From Catenovulum sp. 2E275 (GTDB lineage Bacteria > Pseudomonadota > Gammaproteobacteria > Enterobacterales > Alteromonadaceae), in the NCBI RefSeq assembly GCF_025515275.1, contig NZ_JAOPFU010000027.1:1-57126 (forward strand): a DNA stretch of 57,126 nucleotides, given 5' to 3'. Position numbers and translations under genes: made by a program. Below, one piece after another: positions 28,186-38,537 of this stretch (position 1 is its first letter; each line of letters opens with the position of its first letter). A model generated the notes under the pieces. That model had not been told where the DNA came from. It made no database searches and saw only the letters and a list, made by a program, of their open reading frames with translations.

Positions 28186-29811
28186 TTAACTTGCTTTAAA
28201 AAAGCCAAGTTGCTCAATTGACTGCAAACTAACCCGGTTCATATCTAAACTATATTGCTTAGCAACAGAGGCCAACTCTGCCGAGTTGTCAGTTAAAGTT
28301 TGTACTATATGAGTATTTTCACTGATTTGACCGGCAACTAAGCTTTGTTCTTCGGCGGCAGTTGCAATTTGTTGAGCTTGAGAATTGATATTATCAATAT
28401 GCTCCAAAATAACACGAACTTTGTCGAAACTGGCGGCTATTTGTTCTTTTGTTGTAATAACGAGCTTATGACTTTGATCCATTTTACTGACTGATTCTTC
28501 GCCAACTAGTCTAATTTCATTGACCAAGTTTTCTATTTCATTAACGGATTCGGCAGAACGTTTAGCCAGAGTTCTAACTTCATCGGCGACCACTGCAAAA
28601 CCTCGGCCTTGTTCTCCGGCTCTGGCGGCTTCAATTGCGGCATTTAACGCTAATAGGTTGGTTTGCTCAGAAATTCCATGAATTACATTTAAAATCCCTT
28701 CAATATTTTTGGTTTCTACCTGTAAACGTTTGGTCGCGTTAGATGAATCTTCTAAACTGGAGACTAATCTTTCAACTTGAGTTATCGCTTTATCTGATTC
28801 TTGAATACCTTCGTCTGCTAAACCAGCCATCGTTTCAGCTGCATGAGCTGTTTTAGTCGTGTTTTCTGCAATATCACGACTGGTCATCGCCATTTCTTCA
28901 ATTGCAGTGACAACCTGATTGGTATTTTCGGTGACTTCAAAAGTAATACTTTCCATTTTTTCGGTTGAATGCAGCACATTATTACTATTTTCGACAACTA
29001 AACCGGATGAATGAATAACATTAGCCAAAACCGCAGACAATTTACTCATACTGGCATTAATTTCGTTGCCTAATTGGGCAATTTCATCTGAGCCATGTAC
29101 ATCCGCTTTCTGTGTTAAATCGCCTTGTGCCATTGCATGAGCCGCTTTAATCACTTTGTTTATATTTTTAATTAAAGCTTTAGAAATAAACACAATAAAA
29201 GCGATAGATAACAACACCGCAATGATAACCGAAAGGTAAAAAATAAAACTCGATTGCTCAATAGTTTGCTCAATTTGGTTACGGTTTTTAAGCGCATTTT
29301 CTTTAGCTTGTTGAATAAAGCTGGTTTGGAAATTTAATAAGGTTTGATTTGCATCTACAAATGCTTGGTAAGTCGCTCTTGAAGTTGTGTGCTCTGAGCT
29401 TTTATTCATTTCATCGACAAAACTATTCGCTTTTTTATGAAAATCAGCCAAATAATCGGTATAGCTCTGAAGCTGTTTTTCATTACCATTAAAATGTTGT
29501 TTAAACTGGTTTAATAACTGAGGTGTTGTTTTTATCGACGTTTGAATTAATGCGTTACTGCTTTCAACCTGAGCCGGGATATTAATGAGATAAGCCAGTT
29601 GTAAAGAACGAATATTAGACAAAATGGCATTTTGTTCAAATTGAATATTATCCAAATATTGTGCACTTAAATAATTGTGTTGATAAAAGTCATCAAAGTT
29701 ATCTGCCAGTTTATTATTTGAAAATTTTAACGCCAGCATGGCGCAAAAATAAATCATAGTGACTACAGAAATCAGCACAATAAATTTCTGCTTAATACTC
29801 AGGTTGTTCAT
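28186..29811 (-). CDS. Methyl-accepting chemotaxis protein
   Basis: A 541-residue transmembrane chemoreceptor. The first membrane segment is about 10-28, an all-helical four-helix-bundle-like periplasmic domain follows (about 32-185), then a second membrane segment (about 188-210), a HAMP domain and a long signalling coiled coil. The hairpin tip [20 protein letters not shown], which contacts CheA/CheW, is intact. It ends without a CheR-docking pentapeptide. AAGGAAAAT precedes the ATG. No chemotaxis genes are adjacent; the ligand is unknown. Confidence 0.95.
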   Translation of the reverse strand: MNNLSIKQKFIVLISVVTMIYFCAMLALKFSNNKLADNFDDFYQHNYLSAQYLDNIQFEQNAILSNIRSLQLAYLINIPAQVESSNALIQTSIKTTPQLLNQFKQHFNGNEKQLQSYTDYLADFHKKANSFVDEMNKSSEHTTSRATYQAFVDANQTLLNFQTSFIQQAKENALKNRNQIEQTIEQSSFIFYLSVIIAVLLSIAFIVFISKALIKNINKVIKAAHAMAQGDLTQKADVHGSDEIAQLGNEINASMSKLSAVLANVIHSSGLVVENSNNVLHSTEKMESITFEVTENTNQVVTAIEEMAMTSRDIAENTTKTAHAAETMAGLADEGIQESDKAITQVERLVSSLEDSSNATKRLQVETKNIEGILNVIHGISEQTNLLALNAAIEAARAGEQGRGFAVVADEVRTLAKRSAESVNEIENLVNEIRLVGEESVSKMDQSHKLVITTKEQIAASFDKVRVILEHIDNINSQAQQIATAAEEQSLVAGQISENTHIVQTLTDNSAELASVAKQYSLDMNRVSLQSIEQLGFFKAS

Positions 29812-29918
29812 ATATTTTCCTTATTAGAATGAAGCTTTTTATATAAATATATTTTTATACTATGAGTATAGATATGAATTTAAAATAAAGATTTAAATTT
29901 TAATAACTTAATTTATAA

Positions 29919-29951
29919 ATAAAAATGCCAGATATTTATTATATCTGGCAT
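29919..29951 (-). terminator. Terminator of the czcCBA operon
   Basis: A perfect 11-bp stem ATGCCAGATAT / ATATCTGGCAT with a 5-nt loop, followed on the minus strand by TTTTATTT. It is placed just after the czcA stop codon. Confidence 0.9.
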
Positions 29952-29980
29952 AGGGAAATGAAAATATAACCAATTGAATG

Positions 29981-32900
29981 TTATTTTGGCTGATTTGGTA
30001 GTGGTTTTAAGCGGGTTGATTTATAAAATATTTTATATAAACCCGGCAGCACAAACAGGGTTAACAGGGTAGATGAAATAATTCCGCCAATAACCACGGT
30101 TGCGAGTGGTCGTTGAACCTCTGCGCCTGTGCCTATATTTAATGCCATAGGCACAAACCCTAAACTGGCGACCAATGCGGTCATTAATACAGGTCGCAGG
30201 CGGCTAATTGCACCTTCGGTAATCGACCCAAGTAAATTATTTGAGGCAATAAACCGCTCACGAATAAATGCCAGCATAACTAAACCATTTAATACAGCAA
30301 TGCCAGACAGCGCGATAAACCCAACCGCGGCTGAAATCGATAACGGCATATCACGCAGCCAAAGGGCAAATACTCCACCCGTTAGCGCAAGCGGAATCCC
30401 AGTAAAAATAATTAATGCGTCTTTAAATGAGTTAAAGGCCATAATTAATAAGGCAAAAATTACGATTAAAGTTGCCGGAACAACCAAAGTTAAGGTTTTA
30501 CTGGCTGATTCTAACTGCTCAAATGTGCCGCCATAATCAAGCCAATAACCGGCTGGTATTTGTACTTGATTATCTATGTTATTTTGCGCCGCTAATACAA
30601 AACTACCTAAATCACTGCCTCTGACATTAGCAGTCACCACTACTCGGCGTTTACCATTTTCACGGCTAATTTGGTTAGGTTGAGAAACATAATCTATATC
30701 AGCCACTTCAGATAAAGGGACATATTCATCCTGATTAATAATAATCGGTAAATCGGCTAAAGCTTGGATATTTACCCGCTGAGTTTCTGGCAAGCGTACA
30801 ATAATTTCAAACCGGCGATCACCTTCAAATAAATAGCCAGCCATTTGTCCGCCAATGGCGGTATTTACCGTTTGTTGAACGGTATTTGCGGTTAGGCCAA
30901 AACGAGCCAGTTGAGTGCGTTTTGGGGTAATGGTTAACATAGGTAAACCATCTACTTGCTCAACTTTTACATCAGCTGCGCCTGTTGTTTGCTGTAGCGT
31001 TGCACTAATAGCATTGGCTGTGGTTAATAATTGAGTTAAATCATCGCCAAATACTTTAACTGCAAAATCGGCTCTGACGCCTGAAATTAACTCATTAAAC
31101 CGCATTTGAATCGGCTGAGTAAACTCATAATTATTACCCGGTACCGCTTCTACTTTAGTTTCGAGTTTGGCAACTAATTCAGCTTGAGTTAGGTTAGGGT
31201 TAGGCCATTGCTCGCGTGGTTTTAAAATAACAAAAGTATCAGCTACATTGGGCGGCATAGGATCGGTTGCGACTTCTGCTGTGCCAATTTTACTAAATAC
31301 TTTGTCTACTTCGGCTTGGTCCAGTAAGGTTTTTTCGAGTTGATCCTGCATTTTTACCGCTTGCTCAACACCCGTACCAGGGATTCGCATTGCGTGTAAT
31401 GCAATATCCCCTTCATTAAGCTGAGGAATAAACTCGCTGCCTAAATGACTTGCCAGCCAAATACTGGCTGCGACTAAACCCGTTGCGGCAATTAAAACAA
31501 GGTAGTTAAATTTTAGCGCAACTGCCAAACAAGGGCGGTAGGCTGATTTAGCAACTCGAATAACCGGACTTTGTTTTTCACTTACTTTACCACGAATAAA
31601 CAGCGCAATTGCAGCAGGTACAAAAGTAAATGCCAGCACCATAGCACTGAGTAACGCAATCACAACCGTTGCCGCCATAGGGTGAAACATTTTGCCCTCA
31701 ACCCCAGTTAAACTAAATAACGGAATATAAACCAGCGTAATAATACAAACCCCAAACAGGCTAGGGCGAATCACTTGATTGGTTGCATTAAATACCAGAG
31801 TTAACCTTTGTTTTAAGGTTAGTGGGTGGTGTGCCTGTGATAATTTTAAAATTGCATTTTCAACAATAATTACAGCGCCATCCACAATCAAACCAAAATC
31901 AAGAGCACCTAAACTCATTAAATTGGCCGAAATGCCAGCTTTAACCATACCGGTTATCGTGGCCAGCATCGCCAGTGGAATGACCGCGGCGGTAATTAGA
32001 GCGGCACGAAAATTACCTAATAATAAAAATAGAATCACAATAACCAGCAAAGCGCCTTCAACCAAGTTTTTTTGCACTGTCGCAATTGCTTTATCTACCA
32101 GACTGGTTCTGTCGTACAGCGCGACAATATTAACCCCAGCGGGTAAACTGGTTTGAATTTGCTCTAATTTTGCCGCCACATTGAGCGCGATTTCGCGTGA
32201 GTTTTCGCCAACTAGCATCATAGCTGTGCCAATAACGGTTTCTGCTCCATTAAAGGTGGCTGCACCTGTACGTAACTCTTTGCCAATGCTCACATTCGCG
32301 ATTTGATTTAAACGCACCGGTGAGTTGTCGCTCAGGCCAACAATCAACTGTTCAATTTGTTGAATATCAGCAAGCTGTGCTGGTGAGCGCACTAATAATT
32401 GCTGGCCGTTTGTTTCAATAAACCCTGCACCAACATTTTGATTATTTAGCTCAACCGCTTGGGCTATCTGAGAAAAACTAATGCCGTATTGCAGCATTTG
32501 AGTGGTGTCGGGGGTAATATGAAACGCTTTTTCGTATCCGCCAATGGTATTAATTTCAGTTACCCCTTTCACTAAAGCTAACTGAGGTTTGATAATCCAA
32601 TCCTGAATTTCACGCAGGGCAATGGCATCATAATATTCGCCGTTGGCTTGTTTTGCATTTTCATCGGCTACCACAGCATACGAATATATTTCACCTAAGC
32701 CGGTTGCAATTGGCCCCATTTGCGGAGAAATATCACCGGGCAAATCATTTTTTATATCCACCAGCTTTTGGCTGATTAAATTGCGGGCAAAATATAAATC
32801 GGTGCCATCTTCAAATACAGCGGTCACCTGAGATAAGCCATAACGGGAGATCGAGCGGGTATAGGCTAAATCCGGTAATCCGGCTAAAGCAGTCTCGACT

Positions 32901-33103
32901 ATATAAGTAATTCTTTGTTCAGCTTCCAGTGGTGAATAACCAGCAGCTTGGGTATTAATTTGTACCTGAACATTGGTGATATCCGGCACTGCATCAATCG
33001 GCAGTTTTTGATAACTTAAAACGCCTGCCAAAATGAGTAAACCTGTGGCAAACATCACTAAATATCTGCGTTCTATCGCAAATTGTAAGATGGCTTTAAT
33101 CAT
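29981..33103 (-). CDS. czcA: Heavy-metal efflux RND transporter, CzcA type
   Basis: A 1040-residue inner-membrane RND pump of the heavy-metal (HME) class, exporting divalent cations from periplasm or cytoplasm with proton antiport. The proton-relay motif DFGLIVDGAVIIVEN has the D-D-E spacing of CzcA rather than the Cu/Ag CusA type, so Zn/Co/Cd/Ni is the likely substrate range. Twelve membrane segments and two large periplasmic loops are in the usual order. It lies 8 bp downstream of czcB, the last gene of the efflux operon. Confidence 0.95.
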   Translation of the reverse strand: MIKAILQFAIERRYLVMFATGLLILAGVLSYQKLPIDAVPDITNVQVQINTQAAGYSPLEAEQRITYIVETALAGLPDLAYTRSISRYGLSQVTAVFEDGTDLYFARNLISQKLVDIKNDLPGDISPQMGPIATGLGEIYSYAVVADENAKQANGEYYDAIALREIQDWIIKPQLALVKGVTEINTIGGYEKAFHITPDTTQMLQYGISFSQIAQAVELNNQNVGAGFIETNGQQLLVRSPAQLADIQQIEQLIVGLSDNSPVRLNQIANVSIGKELRTGAATFNGAETVIGTAMMLVGENSREIALNVAAKLEQIQTSLPAGVNIVALYDRTSLVDKAIATVQKNLVEGALLVIVILFLLLGNFRAALITAAVIPLAMLATITGMVKAGISANLMSLGALDFGLIVDGAVIIVENAILKLSQAHHPLTLKQRLTLVFNATNQVIRPSLFGVCIITLVYIPLFSLTGVEGKMFHPMAATVVIALLSAMVLAFTFVPAAIALFIRGKVSEKQSPVIRVAKSAYRPCLAVALKFNYLVLIAATGLVAASIWLASHLGSEFIPQLNEGDIALHAMRIPGTGVEQAVKMQDQLEKTLLDQAEVDKVFSKIGTAEVATDPMPPNVADTFVILKPREQWPNPNLTQAELVAKLETKVEAVPGNNYEFTQPIQMRFNELISGVRADFAVKVFGDDLTQLLTTANAISATLQQTTGAADVKVEQVDGLPMLTITPKRTQLARFGLTANTVQQTVNTAIGGQMAGYLFEGDRRFEIIVRLPETQRVNIQALADLPIIINQDEYVPLSEVADIDYVSQPNQISRENGKRRVVVTANVRGSDLGSFVLAAQNNIDNQVQIPAGYWLDYGGTFEQLESASKTLTLVVPATLIVIFALLIMAFNSFKDALIIFTGIPLALTGGVFALWLRDMPLSISAAVGFIALSGIAVLNGLVMLAFIRERFIASNNLLGSITEGAISRLRPVLMTALVASLGFVPMALNIGTGAEVQRPLATVVIGGIISSTLLTLFVLPGLYKIFYKSTRLKPLPNQPK

Positions 33104-33111
33104 AAAACCTC

Positions 33112-34122
33112 CTAATGGCTATGTTCAGCGGCTGATTTACCTAACTCAGCTTTAAGTAAATAGCTATTGGTGCTGACATAAGTTTGCCCGGCTGCAAGCC
33201 CGCTTAATATTTGGCTATATTGCTGATCTTTTAAGCCTATGGTAACGGGAGTTGGGGTAAAAGTTTGCCCTTGTTTAATAAATACCACCGGCTGGCCGTC
33301 AATTTCTTGTATTGCTTTATTGTTCACTTTTAAAGCGACAGTTTCTGTGTGAGTAATCACCTGAGCGCTTATCATTAAACCGGGATATAAATTCGGTGGT
33401 TGAATTGGCTGCGGTAAATCATCGAGCAAAGCTCGTGCGATTAAATAAGGTTTTTGTTCTTGAGCCGGTAAAATATGTTTTATCGAGCCTCGAATGGTCT
33501 GGTTATTTGATTGAATAAAAACAGCCTGACCCTGATTCACTTTGGCCGCCTGAGACGGAAAAACCTTAAACTCAACCCAAATCTGGTCAATATTATTAAT
33601 GGTAAATAATATTTGTTGTTGGGTTAATTCGCCGGGATTTGCATGACGCGCGGTAATCACACCAGCAATTGGCGATTTTAAACGATAAATTTTAAGGCTT
33701 TCGTTTGATTCAATTTCAGCCAGCACTTGGCCTTTTTTTACCGTGTCTCCGGTATTAGCCATGACTTTATCAATAATGCCGGTGAATCTAGCTCTAACAT
33801 GGCTAACCTGAGTGGGATCTAATACAACTTGTCCGAATAATTGCACGCTTTGTTTGATTTCTCCGCCTTGTACTTGAGAAAATTCAACTCCTGCCTGTTT
33901 CGCAACCGCATCGGTTAATTTGATTTCAGCTTGATGCTCATCGTGATCATCATCATGCTCTTCACTTTCTGCTTTATGTTTGTTCTCATTTTGATGATTA
34001 TCTTGATCGTGTTGCGTTTGATTATCAGAATGAGCCAATAATGGCTGCGGCATAGCGACAACAACAGCAAATAAAGCGGCTAATAGTTTAATAAATAAAG
34101 GATTAAATTTAATAAGTTTCAT
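33112..34122 (-). CDS. czcB: Efflux periplasmic adaptor, CzcB type
   Basis: A 336-residue membrane-fusion protein that links the RND pump to the outer-membrane channel. A signal peptide (about 1-30) precedes a His/Asp/Glu-rich stretch (about 31-66) likely to bind metal. The barrel-sandwich/lipoyl halves (VRARFTGIIDKVMANTGDTV and IYRLKSPIAGVI) follow. The family's long helical hairpin is short, as in CzcB/CusB types. It lies between czcC and czcA with gaps under 25 bp. Confidence 0.93.
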   Translation of the reverse strand: MKLIKFNPLFIKLLAALFAVVVAMPQPLLAHSDNQTQHDQDNHQNENKHKAESEEHDDDHDEHQAEIKLTDAVAKQAGVEFSQVQGGEIKQSVQLFGQVVLDPTQVSHVRARFTGIIDKVMANTGDTVKKGQVLAEIESNESLKIYRLKSPIAGVITARHANPGELTQQQILFTINNIDQIWVEFKVFPSQAAKVNQGQAVFIQSNNQTIRGSIKHILPAQEQKPYLIARALLDDLPQPIQPPNLYPGLMISAQVITHTETVALKVNNKAIQEIDGQPVVFIKQGQTFTPTPVTIGLKDQQYSQILSGLAAGQTYVSTNSYLLKAELGKSAAEHSH

Positions 34123-34141
34123 AATTTGTCTCTGCCATGAA

Positions 34142-35452
34142 TTAGTTCATTGACGTTAATAAGCTCTGGCCGGTAATGCTTTCTATTTCAGCCGTTTGAA
34201 TTAGGGCTTGCTCTGCATGAGTGATTAAAGACTTTTCTGCATTAAGCAGATTTTGTTGAGCAGTAAACCATTGGCTGTACGAATAACGGCCCAATTGATA
34301 AGCATCCAGCGTTTGCTCCAGAGCAAGCTGTAACATAGGGATAATTTGCTCCCGCAGTTTGTTAGCTGCGCTAATATGTTGCTCTCTTAAACTGTAAGCT
34401 TTAAACAGGCGATTATGTAAAGCGAGCAATAAAGTTTTTTGATTTACCAACAGCTGCTCTCGCTCTGCGGCAATCGCTTTTAAGCTGGCTTCATTTCTGA
34501 CACTTTGCGCCAGCGGTATTGAGATGCCGGCAATAAACGAAGCATCATTTGGCGCATTTTCATACTTAACCCCAAGCTGCCAGCTTAAATCTGCCTGCGA
34601 TTGTGTTTTAGCCAATTCAAGCTCAGCTTGTTTAGCTCTTTGGCTTGCCATTAATACCTGTACTTGCGGATTTTTCATCAATTGATTAAACAAAGTTGCA
34701 AAACTACTGGCTTGACCAAATTGATATAAACTTCCGGTCAGTTGCTCAAATTGAGCAGGGCGGTGAGATAAATTTTGTTGCCAGTTTAAGCTGAGGTTGG
34801 TACTTGAATAATCAAAACTTTGTTTGGCTAACTCAAGCTCAAGTTCAGTTTGAATTAAATTGGCTTTGGCACTGCTTACTTCTGCCTGAGGTAAAGCGCC
34901 AGCCTGAGCACGGGTTTGTATTTTTTCTAGCACTTGTTGCGACAATTTTTGTGCTTTTTGCGCCAGCTTCACTTTTTCCTGTGCCCCCAAGGTTAAAATA
35001 TAATCCTGAGTAACTTGGTTGACTAAATTAAGCTGAGTGACTGTTTGTCCAATCATGGCTTGTTGCATATTCGCATCGGCAAACTTAACTCTGGCATTGA
35101 GTTTATCGCCCAGTTCAAGCACAGATGAAATGGCCAGACTCAGCTCTGCACTTTTTAATAAACGGGCATCACCGCTGCCAAATAAATTTTCACCATCCAG
35201 ACTTAACTGAGTGGCCGGAGTCAGTTTGGCTTGTTCTCGCTCAGCATTGAATTGGGCTTGTTTAAATTTAAAAACCTGCAAACTGGGGTGCTGTTTTAAG
35301 GTTTTATTAATTGCATCTTTTAGCGTGAGTGGTTCGGCATAACTAAGCTGGCTGAAAATAACCAAACCTAATGCCAGACTTTTTATGCTATTTTTTAAAC
35401 TTAAAACGTTAATTAAAGGTAAGCTTAAAAAATTAAATCTTTTAAATATCAT
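34142..35452 (-). CDS. czcC: Outer-membrane efflux protein, CzcC/TolC type
   Basis: A TolC-family outer-membrane channel of 436 residues from the ATG at 35452, which has AGGA eight bases upstream; a TTG at 35473 would add seven residues. A signal peptide ends near SQLSYA. Two outer-membrane efflux repeats follow, rich in Ala, Gln and Leu helices (for example SLALGL... then LLNAEKSLI near the end). It partners CzcB and CzcA. Confidence 0.92.
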   Translation of the reverse strand: MIFKRFNFLSLPLINVLSLKNSIKSLALGLVIFSQLSYAEPLTLKDAINKTLKQHPSLQVFKFKQAQFNAEREQAKLTPATQLSLDGENLFGSGDARLLKSAELSLAISSVLELGDKLNARVKFADANMQQAMIGQTVTQLNLVNQVTQDYILTLGAQEKVKLAQKAQKLSQQVLEKIQTRAQAGALPQAEVSSAKANLIQTELELELAKQSFDYSSTNLSLNWQQNLSHRPAQFEQLTGSLYQFGQASSFATLFNQLMKNPQVQVLMASQRAKQAELELAKTQSQADLSWQLGVKYENAPNDASFIAGISIPLAQSVRNEASLKAIAAEREQLLVNQKTLLLALHNRLFKAYSLREQHISAANKLREQIIPMLQLALEQTLDAYQLGRYSYSQWFTAQQNLLNAEKSLITHAEQALIQTAEIESITGQSLLTSMN

Positions 35453-35539
35453 GGTGTTAATCCTATAAAGCAAACTCTAGCCTGAAAGAAGGCTAAGCTG
35501 CTGAAAAATTAAAGCTCTATACGAGCAATGAAATCGGGA

Positions 35540-35872
35540 TTAACTGATTTGTTTTGGGGGTCTGAAAAGTGCAGACGGCGCTTGGCTAGGAATAAATTCG
35601 GAAATATCTGACTTTTTATCAAAATAAAGTGCAATCAAATCTCGCTGAGTTTGAGTTTCTAACCTGAATGTTTTGATTTTATGGCAGTGGCAACAGTGAT
35701 TACAGTCGGAATTTTGTTTATGGTCGTGATTTGAATGATCGGTTGAGTCTAGATGAATATGTTCTGCGGTTAGATGCGCTTGATTCAATTGCAGATCGTG
35801 CACTTCAACCAACGCATTGGTTGTTTGCATAATTAAAGCTGCAAAAAATATTAAAAGCCAAGCGTATTTCAA
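35540..35872 (-). CDS. His/Cys-rich small exported protein
   Basis: A 110-residue protein starting at TTG (35872), as there is no ATG before the signal-like segment. A hydrophobic N-terminus (about 4-20) is followed by a His/Asp-rich stretch and a CNHCCHCH cluster at about 57-64, then a plain C-terminus. It is the first gene of the czcCBA operon, 87 bp before czcC. It probably binds metal in the periplasm, as a buffer or sensor; this is inference from composition and context. I cannot place it in a named family with certainty. Confidence 0.7.
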   Translation of the reverse strand: MKYAWLLIFFAALIMQTTNALVEVHDLQLNQAHLTAEHIHLDSTDHSNHDHKQNSDCNHCCHCHKIKTFRLETQTQRDLIALYFDKKSDISEFIPSQAPSALFRPPKQIS

Positions 35873-35929
35873 CCGAATTACTCAATAAAATATAACTGTG
35901 TTAATCCTAACATCGGTTTTGTTTAAAAA

Positions 35930-37816
35930 TCAAATTGTACGGCTAATTTGATACTTTTTTATTTTAGAAGCAAGCGTGGTGGGTTTTAGGCCTAATAACT
36001 CAGCAGCCCCCTTGTCACCATAAATTTTGCCTTTGCTTTGTTTGAGAGCCTTTTTAATATTAATCACTTCTAATGCTTGGTATTGGTGATTAGTCATCAG
36101 CTCTGGCGAAATTGAAGAAGGGGTGATTTGATTATATTTTGGCTGATTTATAGCTAAAAAGCTAAAGTCGAGTTTACCACCTTTGGCTAAAATCACTTGA
36201 CGTTCAATAATATTTTCTAATTCCCGGATATTACCAGGCCAATCATAATTTTGCAGATGTTGCATCTGTGACATACTGATACTCGGTTTAGGTTGGTTTA
36301 GTTTTTTACAGACTTTATTGACAAAATGGGTCAGTAACATAGGAATATCATCTATACGGCTTCTAAGTGGCGGTGAATCAATCGGAAACACGTTTAATCT
36401 AAAATAGAGGTCTTCCCGAAATTTTTTATCTTCAACTAATTGTTTTAAATCACGGTTAGTTGCAGCAATGACGCGAACATCAACATTTCGGGTTTTAGAA
36501 TCTCCAACTCGTTCAAACTGTTGCTCTTGTAATACACGTAATAACTTCCCCTGTAATTGCAATGGAAGTTCACCAATTTCATCTAAAAATATCGTACCGC
36601 CATCAGCCAGCTCAAATCGGCCTGTGCGTTCAGCTATCGCGCCTGAAAAAGCGCCTTTTATATGGCCAAAAAACTCACTTTCAAATAACTCAGCTGGTAT
36701 TGCTGCACAGTTTACTTTTATTAATGGCCGTGATTTGCGTTCACTGCTTTCATGTAATGCTCTGGCGATCAGTTCTTTACCTGTGCCAGACTCCCCAATG
36801 ATTAAAACGTTAGCACTAGTTGGGCCGACTAATTCAATTTGTTGAACCAGTCGTTGCAATACAGCACTTTGCCCTATAATTCTATGATGGTTAAAATCGG
36901 CATTTAACTCTTCTAATAGATAAGCATTTTCTACTTCAAGCTTTTGTTTAAGCGAGGCGATTTCATCAAGTGCATGGAGTAGTTTTTCCTGTGTTTTTTT
37001 ACGTTCTGTAATATCACGAAATATCACAACAGCACCTACTAATTCTCCTCTATCGGTAACGGGGGTGCTGGTATATTCGACCGGAATAGCTTCTCCTGAT
37101 TTATGCCAGAATACTTCATCTTCAATAATATGTACTTTCCCATCACGAAATGATGCATAAATAGGGCAGTGCTGTGAATGGTAAATATCACCATCTCCAT
37201 GACTATGGTGAATAATGTCATGAATTTTTTTTCCGGTAATTTCATTTTTACGCCAGCCTAAAATTTGCTCCGCAGCTTGATTTACAAAAGTTGTACAACC
37301 ATTTGCATCGACACCATAAATACCATCACCGACGGCAGAGAGAAGAAGTTGATTATGTCTTTCCATTTCATCAAATACTGACTTGTGTTGTGTCCAGTTT
37401 GTCAATCCGGATTGATAATACGCTTGAGCACTGGCTTGTGATTTATGTTTAAAGTTGAGTTGGCTATCTTCACAACTAAATAAAATATAAGGCGGCAAAT
37501 ATTTAGCTTTAATATCTAAAAATAGTTTTGTTTCGAAGTGTTTTATATAAAGTTCACTTGACCATGCTTCGTTTTGGGTAATTACTTGCTCGCTAAAGCA
37601 ATGTAGTAACCCAATACAATTTTTAAATAGTGCACTGGGTTTTGTATTAACTAAATTTTGTTTGTCTAACTGAAATAGTTCTACTGCTGAGTAATTCACC
37701 TTTTTTAGTTTGTCATGTACAGGATCGATTAATAACAAAGCTGCTGGCGCATATTCAAATAACTCTTCGTTTGAATTAATTATTTTTGCACTATTTTTAT
37801 CCATTATGTCACTCAT
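35930..37816 (-). CDS. PAS-containing sigma-54-dependent transcriptional activator
   Basis: A 628-residue enhancer-binding protein. Two PAS-like regions (about 17-120 and 155-270) and a linker coiled coil (about 275-305) precede the AAA+ domain: Walker A GESGTGKE at 341-348, the sigma-54 contact loop GAFSGA at 388-393 (usually GAFTGA) and Walker B FLDEIGE. A Fis-type HTH lies at the C-terminus (about 585-625). There is no receiver domain, so the signal is sensed directly, perhaps through PAS. It is divergent from cynS, whose promoter is of sigma-54 type. An internal ATG at 37804 with GAG upstream could be the true start. Confidence 0.93.
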   Translation of the reverse strand: MSDIMDKNSAKIINSNEELFEYAPAALLLIDPVHDKLKKVNYSAVELFQLDKQNLVNTKPSALFKNCIGLLHCFSEQVITQNEAWSSELYIKHFETKLFLDIKAKYLPPYILFSCEDSQLNFKHKSQASAQAYYQSGLTNWTQHKSVFDEMERHNQLLLSAVGDGIYGVDANGCTTFVNQAAEQILGWRKNEITGKKIHDIIHHSHGDGDIYHSQHCPIYASFRDGKVHIIEDEVFWHKSGEAIPVEYTSTPVTDRGELVGAVVIFRDITERKKTQEKLLHALDEIASLKQKLEVENAYLLEELNADFNHHRIIGQSAVLQRLVQQIELVGPTSANVLIIGESGTGKELIARALHESSERKSRPLIKVNCAAIPAELFESEFFGHIKGAFSGAIAERTGRFELADGGTIFLDEIGELPLQLQGKLLRVLQEQQFERVGDSKTRNVDVRVIAATNRDLKQLVEDKKFREDLYFRLNVFPIDSPPLRSRIDDIPMLLTHFVNKVCKKLNQPKPSISMSQMQHLQNYDWPGNIRELENIIERQVILAKGGKLDFSFLAINQPKYNQITPSSISPELMTNHQYQALEVINIKKALKQSKGKIYGDKGAAELLGLKPTTLASKIKKYQISRTI

Positions 37817-37865
37817 TTCGTATTTAAAAACTCATTTAAATTAATTATTCAATATTTGTTCCATC

Positions 37866-37903
37866 AAACGATTTTTCGTTGTTTTGATCACGAAAAACCG
37901 TTT
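37866..37903. promoter_or_regulatory. Candidate enhancer (UAS) inverted repeat
   Basis: The arms AAACGATTTTTCGT (37866-37879) and ACGAAAAACCGTTT (37890-37903) are complementary at 13 of 14 positions with a 10-bp spacer. The site lies between the divergent activator gene and the cynS sigma-54 promoter, about 85 bp upstream of the -24 element. This is the usual position for an enhancer of a sigma-54 activator. It does not look like a terminator. The binding partner is inferred. Confidence 0.6.
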
Positions 37904-37986
37904 AGCACGAAATTTAGTTCCATTTGGTTTGTTTGGTTTTTTTATAAAAGCAAATAAAAACAAACGCTTACATTTAAGTTTAAGGT

Positions 37987-38002
37987 TGGCACGACTCTCG
38001 CT
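37987..38002 (+). promoter_or_regulatory. Sigma-54 promoter of cynS
   Basis: TGGCACGACTCTCGCT matches the -24/-12 consensus TGGCACGNNNNTTGCW with one mismatch and keeps the essential GG and GC ten bases apart. The start site would fall near 38013, leaving a leader of about 70 nt before cynS. Confidence 0.85.
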
Positions 38003-38085
38003 AATGAATATATGAAGCAAGAAAATAAAAGCTGTGCTCATAAACACAAAATTAAAACTTTATTTAAATAAAAGAGGAAGTAGAA

Positions 38086-38526
38086 ATGAAAAAATTAGAT
38101 GTAACAGAAGCGATTTTCGCCATTAAAGCCGAGAAAGAATTAAGCTGGCAGGCTATTGCTGATGCAATTGGGATGTCAGTTGTTTGGACAACATCGGTTT
38201 GTTTAGGGATGAACAGTTGCCCTAAAGAGATTGGGGCTAAATTAGTTGAGTTTTTAGGTTTACCGGAAGAAGCGATTAAAGTGTTGGCTGAATTTCCGAC
38301 TAAAACATGGGATGAGGCAATTCCGCAAGATCCGTTAATTTATCGCCTGTATGAAGTGGTTGGTGTGTATGGCGATACTCTAAAAGAAGTCATTCAAGAA
38401 AAGTTTGGTGATGGCATTATGAGTGCAATTGATTTCACCATGCAGGTTGATAAAAAAGAAGATCCAAAAGGGGACAGAGTTATTTTAACGCTCGATGGTA
38501 AGTTTTTACCTTATAAAACTTGGTAA
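38086..38526 (+). CDS. cynS: Cyanase (cyanate hydratase)
   Basis: A 146-residue cyanate hydratase converting cyanate and bicarbonate to ammonia and carbon dioxide, both detoxifying cyanate and providing nitrogen. The N-terminal helical domain is followed by the catalytic core with Arg and Glu in YRLYEVVG and Ser in MSAIDFTMQV. It ends in the typical DGKFLPYKTW. GAGGAAG gives a strong ribosome-binding site. It is driven by a sigma-54 promoter and divergent from its likely activator. There is no carbonic anhydrase (cynT) nearby. Confidence 0.96.
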   Translation: MKKLDVTEAIFAIKAEKELSWQAIADAIGMSVVWTTSVCLGMNSCPKEIGAKLVEFLGLPEEAIKVLAEFPTKTWDEAIPQDPLIYRLYEVVGVYGDTLKEVIQEKFGDGIMSAIDFTMQVDKKEDPKGDRVILTLDGKFLPYKTW

Positions 38527-38537
38527 TGCATTAAGTT

